A stretch of 64,000 bases of DNA from assembly GCA_003255025.1 (NCBI GenBank), contig QANY01006295.1, positions 758,219-822,218 of the forward strand. Direction: 5' to 3'. Both the position numbers and the translations under genes were made by a program. Position 1 is the first letter of the stretch; the number at the start of each line of letters is the position of its first letter. Below are positions 1 to 10,336 of the stretch, one piece after another. The notes under the pieces are model-generated. The model ran no database searches, was not told the origin of the DNA, and worked only from the letters and a program-made list of their open reading frames with translations. The stretch comes from Datisca glomerata (lineage: Eukaryota; Streptophyta; Magnoliopsida; Cucurbitales; Datiscaceae).

Positions 1-615
1 TAATGCGATTCTTGCATTATTCCCTTATTATTATAATTAATGTTCATGTATGTGTGAATTATAATTTTAATAATTAGATTTAAATTTTGTTACTTCTATT
101 ATTTAATTTTCACTAAAAAAAGCCGACGATGGACTTTGAGATTTTTGGGATACCAAACTTCTTGAACTACTGAGATGAGTAGTTATTCTTGGGATACCGA
201 AAATAACTCTAATAATGCTTTGATTTAAAAAGATATAAGAATAAAAAAAAAATTTCAATGGTCTTTGAACCACCCATTAAAAGCAATTTATTTTGTTCAT
301 TTCTATGATACAATATGCATCAAATGAGACATTTAAAAATGAATCTCTTTAACCTTTGCCTTAAAATAAAAAATTGGACAGCATTTGATTAAATTTGGTA
401 ACCATTTTATAATGGATGTTGTGGGGTGCTAATATCTTCCCCACACACAAACGACTCCCGAACCAACTTTGAGTTTTCGTAGACCAAAAATTTTCATCTT
501 AAAATTGGGTGATCAATCACACCTTAAAATGATTGGTGGCGACTCCAAATTTTTTTTTCCTTCAAATAAAATAATTTTTTTAATCGCCGCTCCGCGTCGC
601 ACGCACGTTGCGACA
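1..615 (+). repeat. 5' LTR (3' portion) of Tat/Ogre-type Ty3/gypsy element
   Basis: The stretch ends in ...gcgaca directly before a primer-binding site, as an LTR should. The last ~200 bases carry the layout I associate with Tat/Ogre LTR ends: a 'gggtgctaatatcttcccc' block, a 'cgactcccgaacc' block, and a 'tgattggtggcgactcc' block. The left border is not visible and probably lies outside the window. The rest of the element follows on the plus strand. A short open frame at 469-654 lies inside the LTR and is not a gene. Confidence 0.75.
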
Positions 616-618
616 GCT

Positions 619-636
619 TGGCGACTCCACTGGGGA
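619..636 (+). other. Primer-binding site (tRNA-Arg type)
   Basis: The 18-mer TGGCGACTCCACTGGGGA lies three bases after the putative LTR end. This TGGCGACTCnnCTGGGGA form is the usual tRNA-Arg-complementary site of plant Tat/Ogre gypsy elements. A related site is present in the second Tat-type element at 31499-31516. Confidence 0.85.
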
Positions 637-1256
637 GCTTTGCTATTGGTCTAACCATCTTTAGATCAATAGAGAGTCAAGCCAAAATTTCATCGTATGT
701 TATCCTTTTGTATTGGTTCTTGGTTCGTTTATATGATTTATTAATTTTTTTTCTAATTCGTGACTATAGTTCTACATAAGTTTTTTTTACGAAGTATATT
801 TTTTTACATAACTTTTACTTTCACACATACACACTAGCCCTATACCAGGGCTTTCCCTTTAGGATTAGAGAGAATGAGTAGTGGAATGCCTTCGTGGAAC
901 TACGGTTCCCGTGCAGGCTCATGAAAGTTCTTACTCAGCTCGACCCTTTCGGGATACCGTTTGGGGGCCCCTCTTACTCTATTCAGATAACAGTGTGGAC
1001 AACCTGAGAGCCTATTAAGAGATTTTTAGAGCCCAATCACACATGTATTATGTTTTTAGAGCCCACATCATGACCAACGTTAGATTTCTGCTGAAATCAT
1101 GATTAATTTTGTGCATGTATATATGTCTTGTGTCACTTAAACATGTCTTCTCTTCATTGTTTTGCTTCTAACTTCATCTTTCTATTTTGCATACATGCAT
1201 CATGCTGCGTAATGAGATTGTAAAGAAGTATTCAATTCTTTCATATTTTAGAGACC
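637..1256 (+). other. Untranslated leader of Tat-type element
   Basis: About 620 bases lie between the primer site and the first ORF. They hold no open frame or RNA gene that I recognise. The region contains T-rich tracts and a moderately GC-rich block near 840-980. It fits the long leader typical of Tat-lineage elements and would normally hold the packaging signal, though no specific structure can be shown. Confidence 0.5.
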
Positions 1257-3371
1257 ATGACTCCCACTTCGAGTGTGATAGAAGATCAAGTTACGGTAGC
1301 CCAATGGTCAGAGGAATCACAGAAACATAAAGGAGATTGTCTGAAAAAGGAAGACATTGTTCTTATACCATCAATCACTAAGATAAAGTTCTCACGCATT
1401 GTCTTGGAGAGGTTGAAGAAGATATGGGAGGATTTTTCATCAGAGCATAAAAGTTTGTTTGTCAGAAAATATGGTCACATAGCTTATCTATTGTATATTG
1501 TAGTCAACGTTCCCGTCCTTGAAGCTTTAATGCATTTCTGGGACCCTCATTATAGATGTTTCACTTTCGTAATTATTGATCTTACTCCCACAATTGAAGA
1601 ATATCAAGCACTACTGAGTGTCCCGTTGTAAAATGCCGACAAAGTTTATAACTATGACAAAAAGCTCACGTTGAAGAGAGCTTTGTCTAAGCTCTTGGGT
1701 ACTGTCCATGCGTCTGAGATTGAGAAAAGTTTGAAAGTTAAAGGGGGAAATGAGTGTGTGTCGTTGGATTACCTCCTAGATCTCACCCAGAATTTCTTGA
1801 AGGAGGATAAAGGTATGACTCTTTATGCTCTGTGTATTTATGGCACCGTGTTATTTTCAAAGATCCAAGGGTATATGGATGATAAAGTGATAAAAATTTT
1901 CCTTCAAGTCGAACATGGTGTTAACCATGTTATCTCAATTCTCGCTGAGACTATCCGTTCTTTGAATCACGTCCGAGTGTCTGGAAAAGGAAAGTTCATC
2001 GGCTCCTCAACTCTTTTGTGTATTTGGATTCTCAGCCATCTAAGCTGTCTGCTAGATTTCAAGTGTCCTCAAGTTAAGTTCTCAAATCCATGGATGAAGA
2101 CGAGGATCCCTATTGCAGAATTTGGAATGGCCAAATGGAATCCGCAGTTTCTCATACCTATCCAAGATGAAAGATGAGGATGTTATTTGAAAGCCCATTG
2201 GATGTCATTAACACCAATGATCTACAGATGTGGTGATTTTCAATGGGTTCTGCTCCCGGGACCATGGGGTTGTACTAGTTATGCTCCGCTAATGGCACTC
2301 CGTCAATTATACATGAGACAGTTTGTCCCCACCACGCATGCATCGAAGGATATTGAGGTTAGTTACGATTCTCAAGAATTTGAACAAAAACTACAGCAGC
2401 TGATTGGAGCTTGGAAAATAACAAGAAGGATGCGAAATGAAAAGAATCGCATGAACTGCACAAAGGAGTATGAAGCAAGGCTTGAGAGTAGAAACAAAAT
2501 AATTATTGCCTTACTAATTAAGGATGTACCATCAGCCAAATCACTGGAAGTTCATCAAAAGATTGCTAAAAAAGAGGAGCTAGATGAGTTATATGAGGAG
2601 CGTCAAAAAGTTCTAGCCATTTTGGGAGAAAACAGACGACTAGTAGTCGTGGCGAATTTGTCTGAGAAATACAGAATCGAAGCTGAAGAACGACTCAAAG
2701 AGTTAAGAAATAAGGTTGATGATCAGGCGTATCTAAAGTGGAAAAACTCAGAGTTGGGAGCTGACACTCACCAATTAGGCAAAAAAATTAGAAAGATGGC
2801 AAAAGATAATAAGAACTTGCGAGGGGTAATCTACGAACAAGAGGATCAAATCGTGAAGTTAGAGAGGGAAAATAAACTAGTACGAGAAATTCTAGAAGAG
2901 GTGAAGGGAACTGTTAATAAGAAAAATGCGTACATCGTTGAGTTAGAAGAGCAATATGACGCCTTACGACGAATCGTTGATAATTTGCAAGTTGATTTAG
3001 AGAATTAGAAAGTTAAAAAGACTGAGTCAACAAATGATTCTGAAGAATTATTGAAAGTCATCGCAAGCCTTGAGCACCAAGTTAGAGCTTATCAGAACGT
3101 GGCAGAAAAGTTGACAAGAAACAATGACGCTAATGTTGATATACTGAGATATGATTATCAATTGCTACAACAAGAGTACAACTCGATTCGACAATGATCT
3201 GGGCAGGCTGTGGAATGGCTTAAAGGCATGGCTGTGAGAGCAGGCAATTTGGCGGAATAAGCTTCATTTTTGAAGAGAAATGTCTTGCTCATCCATCCTA
3301 ATGGGGAGAACTTGTCTAAATTTTTAGAAGAAGTCAACCAGGATTTGGATCATTTTGGTTATTTTGTATGA
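1257..3371 (+). pseudogene. DUF7745-like ORF1 of Tat-type retrotransposon, nonsense-disrupted
   Basis: One continuous reading frame of about 704 codons runs to a TGA at 3369-3371. It is broken only by in-frame stops at 1629 (TAA), 2175 (TGA), 3006 (TAG), 3195 (TGA) and 3258 (TAA); I see no frameshift. Residues ~55-124 read as the plant DUF7745 domain, with the motifs YGHIAYLLYI, FWDPHYRCFTF and IDLTPTIEEYQALL. From ~2380 onward the product becomes charged and heptad-like, a probable coiled coil. This domain is commonly found in the extra ORF upstream of gag in plant Tat-clade elements; its function is unknown. All five stops can be explained as C-to-T changes of CAA, CAG or CGA codons. The downstream gag frame is in the same phase. 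Confidence 0.8.
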
Positions 3372-3632
3372 ACTCATATTATGAAGTAATGTAATTGACT
3401 TCTACATGTTCAATGTAATGGATGGCTCTACTAATTGAATGAAATTGATTACTTTAGAACTTTCACTTTGCGCAATATCATTTCTCATGCATAAGTTTAC
3501 TCTAATTATTTCTTCTTTTTATTAGCAAAAATCTACATCTCATTGCTTTATTTTTATTTATTTTAAAGAAAATTTTCAAAGATAGCCCGACAACTTCGAC
3601 ATCCCTATCGAACTCGAGCTCAAGTTAGGGTC
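3372..3632 (+). other. ORF1-gag spacer
   Basis: An AT-rich spacer of about 260 bases separates the extra ORF from gag. No gene, splice signal or repeat was recognised in it. Confidence 0.4.
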
Positions 3633-4995
3633 ATGGACGAGCAAGAAAGAGAGCAATCACGAGAGGAAATGAAGGAAGAGATTAGGGAGCTAAAAGAGCA
3701 AATGGCTAAAGTCCTCGAACTCCTGGCCGCAAGTAAGGGAAAGGCTTGTTTTGAAAATCCGCAAGGGGCTCAATCATCACAAAATCAACTGCCAAACGAT
3801 ACTCCACTTTACCCTCCTGGGTTCACTCCAACATATCAACGTCATCAGGTTGACCAGTTTCAGCACGCTTCACCACCAATAAATATCCAGCATCATCCAT
3901 TTCCAAATGTCCAGGAAACAATGCAGACAGGGAAAACTGGGTACAACCCATCCGCGATGGCATGTGGTCACAACCAAGCTTTCACTCCACAAGGCGAACT
4001 CGTTAATGAGCCAATCATCATAACCGATGTTGATGACCCAAAGATGCATAAGCCTATTACCAAGCCAAGTGATGACCCACGATCGAAAGATAAATTGGAC
4101 TTTCTGGAGGAGAGATTACGTGCTATTGAAGGATCTGATGTATACGGTACCATTGATGCCACCCAATTATGTTTGGTCCCTGATGTGAACATCCCACATA
4201 AATTCAAACTACCTGAGTTTGAAAAATATGATGGTAGTACGTGCCCCAGAAGTCACCTTATTATGTACTGCAGAAAAATGGCTGCTTGTGCAAATGATGA
4301 TAAGCTGCTGATTCATTTCTTTCAAGATAGCCTGATGGGGGCCACATCTCGTTGGTATATCCAATTGGATAACCAACATATTCGGAGGTGGAAAGATCTA
4401 ACAGATGCTTTTTTAAGACAATATAAGTACAACATAGACATAGCCCCTGATCGTTTGGACTTACAAATGATGGAGAAAAAACCTACAGAAGGCTTTAAAG
4501 AATATGCACAAAGGTTGAGGGAATTAGCTGCTCAGGTACACCCCCCATTGTCAGACAAGGAGATGACTGGAATGTTTATTAACACTTTGAGACCTCCATT
4601 CTATGACAGAATGATTGGAAATGCTTCAAACAACTTCTCTGACATCATAGTGATCGGTGAAAGGATTGAGTATGGGATAAAGAATGGAAGAATTTTGGAA
4701 ATCATATCTACATCGTCAGTAAAAAAGGGCCTCCATTGAAGCAAAAAGAAGGGGATGTGCAGATGATCAATTTCGGGTACCCATCACAAGCTGTGAACCC
4801 AGGATCAGGATTTTCAAAGTATGGGGAAGGACCCAAGTCTACAACATCATATGTGGCTAATACCTCACAAATTCCGTACAATTATCACTCTTAACAATCA
4901 ACATTTCAAAATAACCCAAGACACGGTTTCAGACCACCGGCTCACCAGCAAAATATTTGTCAGGCATTCTTAACTCCGAATGGCAAGACATTACA
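3633..4995 (+). pseudogene. gag of Tat-type Ty3/gypsy element, truncated at 3' end
   Basis: The 368-codon frame encodes a Glu/Lys-rich N-terminal helix, a Pro/Gln-rich linker, and a retrotransposon gag core. The core starts at FKLPEFEKYDGSTCPRSHL (residues ~190-208) and includes SLMGATSRWYIQL and FRQYKYN-like segments, followed by FKEYAQRLRELAAQVHPPL. This is the canonical capsid-like core of plant gypsy gag. A frameshift near 4725 ends the frame at 4739. Homologous text continues in another phase (INFGYPSQ, then FRPPAHQQN) to about 4995, with another stop near 4892. There the sequence changes abruptly into an unrelated minus-strand element. No zinc knuckle, protease or RT of this element is present in the window. 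Confidence 0.85.
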
Positions 4996-5480
4996 TTTGT
5001 AATAGCCGAAAGGAATAGTAAAAGAAGTTTTATATATATCATGTTCAGCTATATATATTTTCCAAAATCCAGATTTTAAATCAAATTTTGAAAAAACTAC
5101 GGAATCATGAAGTCTGTCTAACAAATGTTTTTTGTTCGGTAAAAGATATCTTATCCATTGTAGAACATCATTAAGAGGTTTATAATTGATTACTAACCTA
5201 GGTGGTTCTCTTTAAATTTCAGCATTTTTATTAACATAGAAGGCAGTACAACTCCAAGGAGATTTACTGGGTCTAATTAATTTTTTCTATTATAGAGATT
5301 CTATTTCAGTTTTGTATATCTCTAAATATTTCTTTTTCATTTGGCTGGACTTAGATTTGGTTGGAATATTTCTTTCATCAAAATCTTGATTAAAATGTAG
5401 AGATATAATATGTTTCTTTCTGTTCCAAAAAGCATTTAGGATGTCACTACAGATTTCTGTTTGAAACTCCTGCAAAATTA
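4996..5480 (-). pseudogene. Reverse transcriptase, N-terminal half, caulimovirid-like
   Basis: Read leftward, this encodes a linker (AFWNRKKHIISL), an RP-S-SPW segment (RPSKSPWSCTAFYVNK), RLVINYKPLND and SKFDLKSGFWKI, then TSFTIPFGYYKC at the left border. These are RT fingers and palm motifs in the form used by plant pararetroviruses (FDLKSGF...I, with the first catalytic Asp in SKFDLKSG). In-frame stops are present, one just after ...NKNAEI. The YxDD box and RNase H are absent because the element stops at ~4996 against plus-strand gag DNA. The neighbouring protease and capsid-like regions lie upstream in the expected polyprotein order. Confidence 0.75.
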
Positions 5481-5589
5481 TCTTTATCTTATTCTATTGG
5501 GTAGGTTGTTGTAGACGTTGATCAATTGTAAGAAATTTAATTTCTTTCTGTATAAAATTTAACTGGTTATTTTTATTCTAAATAAGATG

Positions 5590-5832
5590 TTTTATCCGAT
5601 CTTAATCTTTGGTATACAGTTTAGTGACAAATTCAAATATAATATTAGTATTGTCAATAGTGGTATGGATACCTAAAGTATCAATTCCTGTAATAGGCAT
5701 AATAGAATGTAAAAAAGGATTGCCAAGAATTATACTTTGTATCATGTTTTTAATTAAAACAAATGTTGCAGGTAAACAAATACCTTGTTTGCAAATAAGT
5801 GCTTCATGTATTTTATACTGAATACGCATAGA
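5590..5832 (-). pseudogene. Retropepsin-like protease segment, caulimovirid-like
   Basis: The segment encodes ~75 residues, including a hydrophobic stretch with IILGNPFLHSI. This resembles the conserved 'LG-x-PFL' end of pararetroviral aspartic proteases. It sits between the coiled-coil segment and RT, where a protease belongs. Text rightward (5830-6050) includes ADMNYIHEG and a degenerate Asp-Ser-Gly region near 5900-5935 (LVDSGADM), as expected for the catalytic triad, in a shifted frame. Multiple stops make it inactive. Confidence 0.6.
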
Positions 5833-6047
5833 GTTACCACTAGCACTAGTATGGGATTGAGTGGTTTTCTAGAAATATTTGGTACGGATTAATCCTTCAT
5901 GAATGTAGTTCATATCAGCACCACTATCAACTAAGATAATGGCATCTTTAATTATGAAATTTGTTTGATAACTAAAGTAATTTTAGTATACCACTTCTAA
6001 AAAGTAACCTGGTTTAGAAGAAATAAATAGGGATTATCTTTAGTCGT

Positions 6048-6379
6048 TTATGTTGCTGTTGCAGTATCTGTAGTTGTCGGGGGTGAAGAAGTCTCAGGGT
6101 CCTCAAAAGGAGTTTTACCTTTTGTAGTGGACTGTTTGACGAGAGTGAGATCCTGGAAAAAAATTTGATTAGCAGTTTTTAACTGCTGAATTTCAGACTT
6201 AATGGTATTAATTTCCATTTTGAAATCTGAAATGGTAACAGGTTTTGCGGGTAAAGAATTTTGTTGAATACGAGTCAGAAGCTCTTTCATACTGTAATTC
6301 TCAATGGGAATGACTTTAGGAGTGCTATAATCTTTATAGCAGGTTTCTAAGAACCTTAACTTCATCTCAGGGTCAGTAA
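6048..6379 (-). pseudogene. Polyprotein linker with coiled coil, caulimovirid-like
   Basis: A 105-codon frame encodes a Lys/Glu-rich segment with heptad-like spacing (FKMEINTIKSEIQQLKTANQ) and a Ser/Pro/Thr-rich tail ending in a run of Thr/Ala. It lies between the capsid/zinc-knuckle block and the protease. I do not recognise an enzymatic domain. A structural spacer of the polyprotein is the simplest reading. Confidence 0.5.
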
Positions 6380-6716
6380 TTTGATCTGTAGTTGCTAGGA
6401 GAGATCGTTGGGTGTTATTTAAACATTGATACTTGGTCCATTCATATCAAGACCATTCATCTCAACTATGGCTTTCAACTATATAGGACTTCCAAACCTA
6501 CTAAGTCCCATAAAGGATACTTCTCTAGGAAGAAATTCCAGTATGTGAATAAAAATTCTCCTCCTAAGAAAGTTTCCTCCAGAAGCATAAACCCTATGGA
6601 ACATGGTATAAGTGTGGTTTACCTGGCCATAACACTGATAAGTATCGATCCAAATTTAAGAAGAAACTGAATGAGCTATCCTTTGATGAGGATACTGTAT
6701 TTTTGTACCAGAGGAA
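6380..6716 (+). pseudogene. Inverted zinc-knuckle block of the pararetroelement
   Basis: This block is coding-like on the plus strand, whereas everything around it reads on the minus strand. It encodes a Lys-rich basic stretch (KPTKSHKGYFSRKKF) and then a degenerate CCHC knuckle, WYKCGLPGHNTDKY, at 6604-6645. The first and last Cys positions are now Trp and Tyr. Minus-strand capsid text stops at about 6717 (TNCKELGEF) and linker text resumes at ~6380. A basic region plus zinc knuckle is exactly what should fill the gap, so the block looks flipped in place. Confidence 0.65.
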
Positions 6717-7632
6717 AATTGGAATTCTCCTAATTCTTTACAGTTAGTAAGATTATGATATTTCATCATATGTTGTAATTTCATGTCATTGCAAATGGCT
6801 AATCCTTCTTAAATGACTAGGGCAACAAGATGGCCGTAAGTGTACTGGTCATAAGGGATATCCATATGATCATGCTTATCTCGAAGCTTTTTACGTACTT
6901 TTCAACAAATAGACTAGGGAGACCATCTATAAATTTTCCCTTCTAATGCTCACTGTTAGCGTCACTTCATTGCATGACTTTCATGAGGAAAATGTATTTA
7001 CACCAACGAAAATGGGTTAAGGGGGGACATCTAAGATTTTGTAATAATTCTCGATGTTTGTCAGTCTTAATCATTCCTGGTCCACGAAAGTGGTGAATTA
7101 TAGATTGAGCAAGCGTATAGTAAGCATCTTCATTTCTGGTCTGGCTACCCATCAATGGGCCATTCTTGATCTTAAAAGAATTTAAAATCTCATTTCTATG
7201 AATTTCTATGAGACAATTATCTCACCATCCTTTAAGAGCTCCTGTAAAACCATTAACAAGGAATCTACAGATCTGGTGATCTGTATTATCATTCTGTTTG
7301 CAAACTGAGGAATACATAATCATCTGGTGTATAGTTTCAAAAACTTGATATTCAATTTTTCCATCTATGTTCCATTCATAAATGTTTTTACCTTGATAGA
7401 ATTTTTGGGTATGAAGGAAATCTTCTTCATATAGGAGATTCTGTGAAGTAGGTCTATGATAATAATATCTACTAGATCCTGTTAAATCCATACGAGTAGT
7501 ATATCTTTTGGAATAAGAGGAAGAAAGTTTACTGATAGTATCATCAAAGTTCTTCTGAATATCCAAAATTTGGGAAAGAGAAAATTCTTCGGGTTCGTCT
7601 TTATGGGGTAAATCATCTTGATTAATCATTTT
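6717..7632 (-). pseudogene. Capsid-like region of caulimovirid-like polyprotein
   Basis: A 135-codon frame (7222-7629) encodes an acidic N-terminus, an IYEWNIDG motif and ICRFLVNGFTGALKGWW, a signature I associate with the gag/capsid region of plant pararetroviruses. Downstream, after stops and frameshifts, come a segment near 7155-6967 and LTNCKELGEF near 6720-6750. The order after the movement protein and before the zinc knuckle, protease and RT fits Caulimoviridae with one long polyprotein. Several stops and frameshifts are present. Confidence 0.65.
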
Positions 7633-8609
7633 GAGTTGTCCTGAAGTTGGTGGATGGAAATCTTAAGGTTTTTTTATTTTTACAACAAGAGTTTCCATCA
7701 AAATCATCTTCCTTCTTGGTAGATTTTAATTTGAAATTCTGAACTTCAAGAGGGGGTTTTATCGTGACAGGTTCGAGGTTAATCTTTTGCTGATCAACAG
7801 GATTATGTTGGGTCTTAGTTTCTTGTATTTGGTCAAGATGATCTTCAATACGAGTTAGCTGAGTTCCTACAGTTTGAAGAAAATATATTGGTATAATTAT
7901 TATGTTTGGTTAAGGGGAGAATATCCTTGATTCTTACTGGTTCCTGATGACAATCTTTCTCAGGGACTTCAGTATAAGGATTTATAACTAACGGTTTTTT
8001 ATTACCATTTCCTGGAGCAAGTTCTAAAGATAAAAGTGGTGGATGGGTAGATTAGTAAGTACGACCACATGTGGTTATCCAATTCTTTTGAATATTGGAG
8101 AGAACTTGCATTTGTTAGTTATCATACAGTTTTACATGTAGGGTAAGCTGATACTACCATTCAGGAAAAGACTGAAGTCGAAGATCTTTTGCTAACTGAT
8201 GATAATATAGGTTTTTAAGATCTTAGAGTTGTTGAGGATTATGGTTTGAGAAATACCAATTTCTAAAATTCTGATATTTCAGTTGCATAAAATCATGATG
8301 AAGACTTTGTCTTAATAAACTTCTAGCTGTAAAATCTATTAAAGATTAAATTACATATCGCTGGTAGTTGGGCTATTAGGCCTTCTGTTATTATTATTAG
8401 CTTCCTAAACACCATTGGGTATTTTTTTTGTTTGATATATGGATTCCTTTGATATAATCGTCAGGGATAAATGAAGTTTCAGATCCTACTAATTCAGATA
8501 TAGATTGTCTAGAAGATTCGAGATATCAACCTTAAATTACATCTCCTTGGATTTGAATGACATCTTCAATAGATTGCCTAATAATAGGTCTCGTAGGTAT
8601 GACATTAGA
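7633..8609 (-). pseudogene. MP-capsid linker region of caulimovirid-like element
   Basis: The region is readable only in short pieces on the minus strand. Recognisable scraps include GSETSFIPDDYIKG near 8450-8490 and FRNWYFSNHNPQQL near 8225-8280, separated by stops and frame changes. No enzymatic motif is evident. It joins the movement-protein remnant on the right to the capsid-like region on the left and is consistent with one decayed polyprotein. Confidence 0.45.
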
Positions 8610-8907
8610 GATTTGTCAAGTTTCAAGAAAAGTAATATCAACCCATGGTATCATGCGAGGAATAACTACCTGACTGTTGAAGAGATTAGTATCAATAAAG
8701 ACTGTATGTCCTTGCTCACTCTGCTTGTGGGTGTAAGGATTTAAGGTTGAGAGAACCTTAAGGTGAATCCTGAATAAGATGGAAAAAGGAGATGAGTCTG
8801 GTAGGTAATCATAACCATGCGACTGAACTCGGAGTTCTGGAACTTTAGCTAAATTACTGTCAGAAAGAGCAACAGTCAAGTTAGGATAAATATTAAAGTA
8901 TACCAAA
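8610..8907 (-). pseudogene. Viral movement protein-like segment
   Basis: The segment encodes ~96 residues containing IYPNLTVALSD, KVPELRVQSHGYD, SPFSILFRIHLKVLSTLNP and VVIPRMIPWVDITF. The pattern resembles the 30K-type movement protein of caulimovirids and related endogenous elements, which moves virus between cells. It is the 5'-most domain of this element. Nothing of the element is recognisable to its right, so the N-terminal part and any LTR-like region have been lost. The classification rests on recognition of the pattern and on gene order. Confidence 0.6.
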
Positions 8908-9149
8908 ATGAAAATACATTATACAAGAAGTATACCTCATGTAAACAAAAGATAAACAAAGTTCAAAAGCACCAAATTACCGCTAACTAACTAAAAACAC
9001 TCTCAAGCTATCACATGCTCGACGAATTATCTAATTAACCGAATGAGTTCTCAACATTCCTTAAAGACAGTTCTTACTAATCAAATATAATATATTTACT
9101 TTAACGTTAACATCGATGTTACCAATGAATTTAATCAAGTACACAAGGA
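8908..9149. other. AT-rich spacer, nothing recognised
   Basis: This spacer lies between the pararetroelement remnant and the inverted-repeat complex. It has no open frame of note and no recognised repeat. Confidence 0.4.
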
Positions 9150-9299
9150 CTATAACAAATATTGTAAAGACATGAAAATTGAAGATCATGAATATATAAG
9201 TTTTATTCATTGTGTATTTTTTCTATGAGCTTACTCAATTTATTTGATATTTCTCAATTGCTTAGGGATAATGTTTCTTAAATCAAGTCTCCGTCCATA

Positions 9300-9445
9300 A
9301 ATTACCTATCACACTTTTCACATGTTCCCCATCACATTTTTCACATGGTGGCCCATCACATTTTTCACATGGTGGCCCATCACATTTTTCACATGGTGCC
9401 CCATCACATTTTTCACATTGTTAGCTCTCACCTTTTTCACACGTT
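9300..9445 (+). repeat. Short tandem array, ~24-27 bp unit
   Basis: Four to five copies of a unit like 'cccatcacatttttcacatg' plus a short variable joiner lie head to tail. Reverse-complement arrays of the same words lie at 18020-18120, 18410-18545 and 18905-19040. Confidence 0.85.
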
Positions 9446-9646
9446 GCTCACCTTGTGCACTTTGAAACCTATAAAAACCAACACCTTACCTTCATTTTAA
9501 TACACACACACACACCAGTAACTTCAATTCTTTCTATTCTTTATATTTTCTTTCTCTCTTAAGTCACTAGAAATTTTTTTGAGCTTTTTACCGTGCAAAG
9601 TTTTTTAGTGAGCAAGATTATCTTTATGAGTTTAAAATGGTGAGAT

Positions 9647-9651
9647 TAACT
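9647..9651. other. Left target-site duplication TAACT
   Basis: Five bases, TAACT, immediately precede the TG start of the left LTR. They match the five bases after the right LTR (17529-17533) exactly. Confidence 0.9.
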
Positions 9652-10322
9652 TGTAACATCATGAAATTTTAGCCTAGTTTTAGATAAATATTTTACCAAA
9701 AACATCGTGAAAGCTAGGTCAATTTTTTTTATAAACAAACTTACATTAAATACAATAATATAATATAGAAAATCGAATCGTTCATTAAACTCCTAATTAC
9801 ATAAAAAGAAACTTTACTTATTAAAACATTCAAGAACCCAAGAGTACATGTTTTGAAGTCTCACGATTTAACTTAAGTAAAACCCAACATCAAATAAACA
9901 ATTACTAAGACTTTTAAATATGACTCGACGACTCTCGTCCGTTACCAGAGACTCTAGACCTCTTCGACAATACCAGAGAGTAGCAGTTTTACAAAGAGGA
10001 AATGGCTTCGTGGTTGCTGAAAGTAAAGGATTGTGCAACTAATAAAACACAATAAGTGGGGGAAAAGATAACCACTTCATTTCAAAAGAAAAATGGGGAA
10101 TTAAAATCCCACGTTTGTTATAGTATAATTAAACTAATACTATTGATTTGTTATTAAAATATGAAATCAATAAGAATCTAATAGAACATACAATAGATGT
10201 GTATGTTATAATCGAAAAAATAGATCAATGATAATAATAATGAGAGCTATATTAAGAAAATACTTAACCATTCTAAGAAAAATAATTAGCATGTATACTA
10301 ACCATAAAAGTTGGGTCTTACA
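9652..10322 (-). repeat. 3' LTR (shortened), chromovirus
   Basis: 671 bases. The LTR begins TGTAACATC on the plus strand and ends TCTTACA. It aligns with the outer parts of the other LTR (14868-15190 and 17050-17528) but lacks the ~1.86 kb between them, and a further ~140 bases present in the other copy at ~17262-17400. Confidence 0.88.
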
Positions 10323-10336
10323 TCCTCCCCTCCTTA
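10323..10336 (-). other. Polypurine tract
   Basis: On the minus strand, an AAGGAGGGGAGGA tract directly precedes the 3' LTR. This is the expected plus-strand primer position for an element transcribed leftward. Confidence 0.8.

Larger units (their letters stand above)
9150..9651 (+). repeat. Left arm of large inverted-repeat complex
   Basis: The sequence is the reverse complement of units at 17830-18190, 18200-18710 and 18715-19215. Shared blocks include 'ataacaaatattgtaaagaca', a 'gataatgtttcttaaatcaagt' block, an array of CCCATCACATTTTTCACATG-like words (9300-9440), a CA microsatellite, and 'tttaaaatggtgagattaact' at the right end. The arm is cut by the chromovirus at 9652 and continues at 17529. 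A foldback-type element is possible; no transposase or matching terminal motif was identified. Confidence 0.7.
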
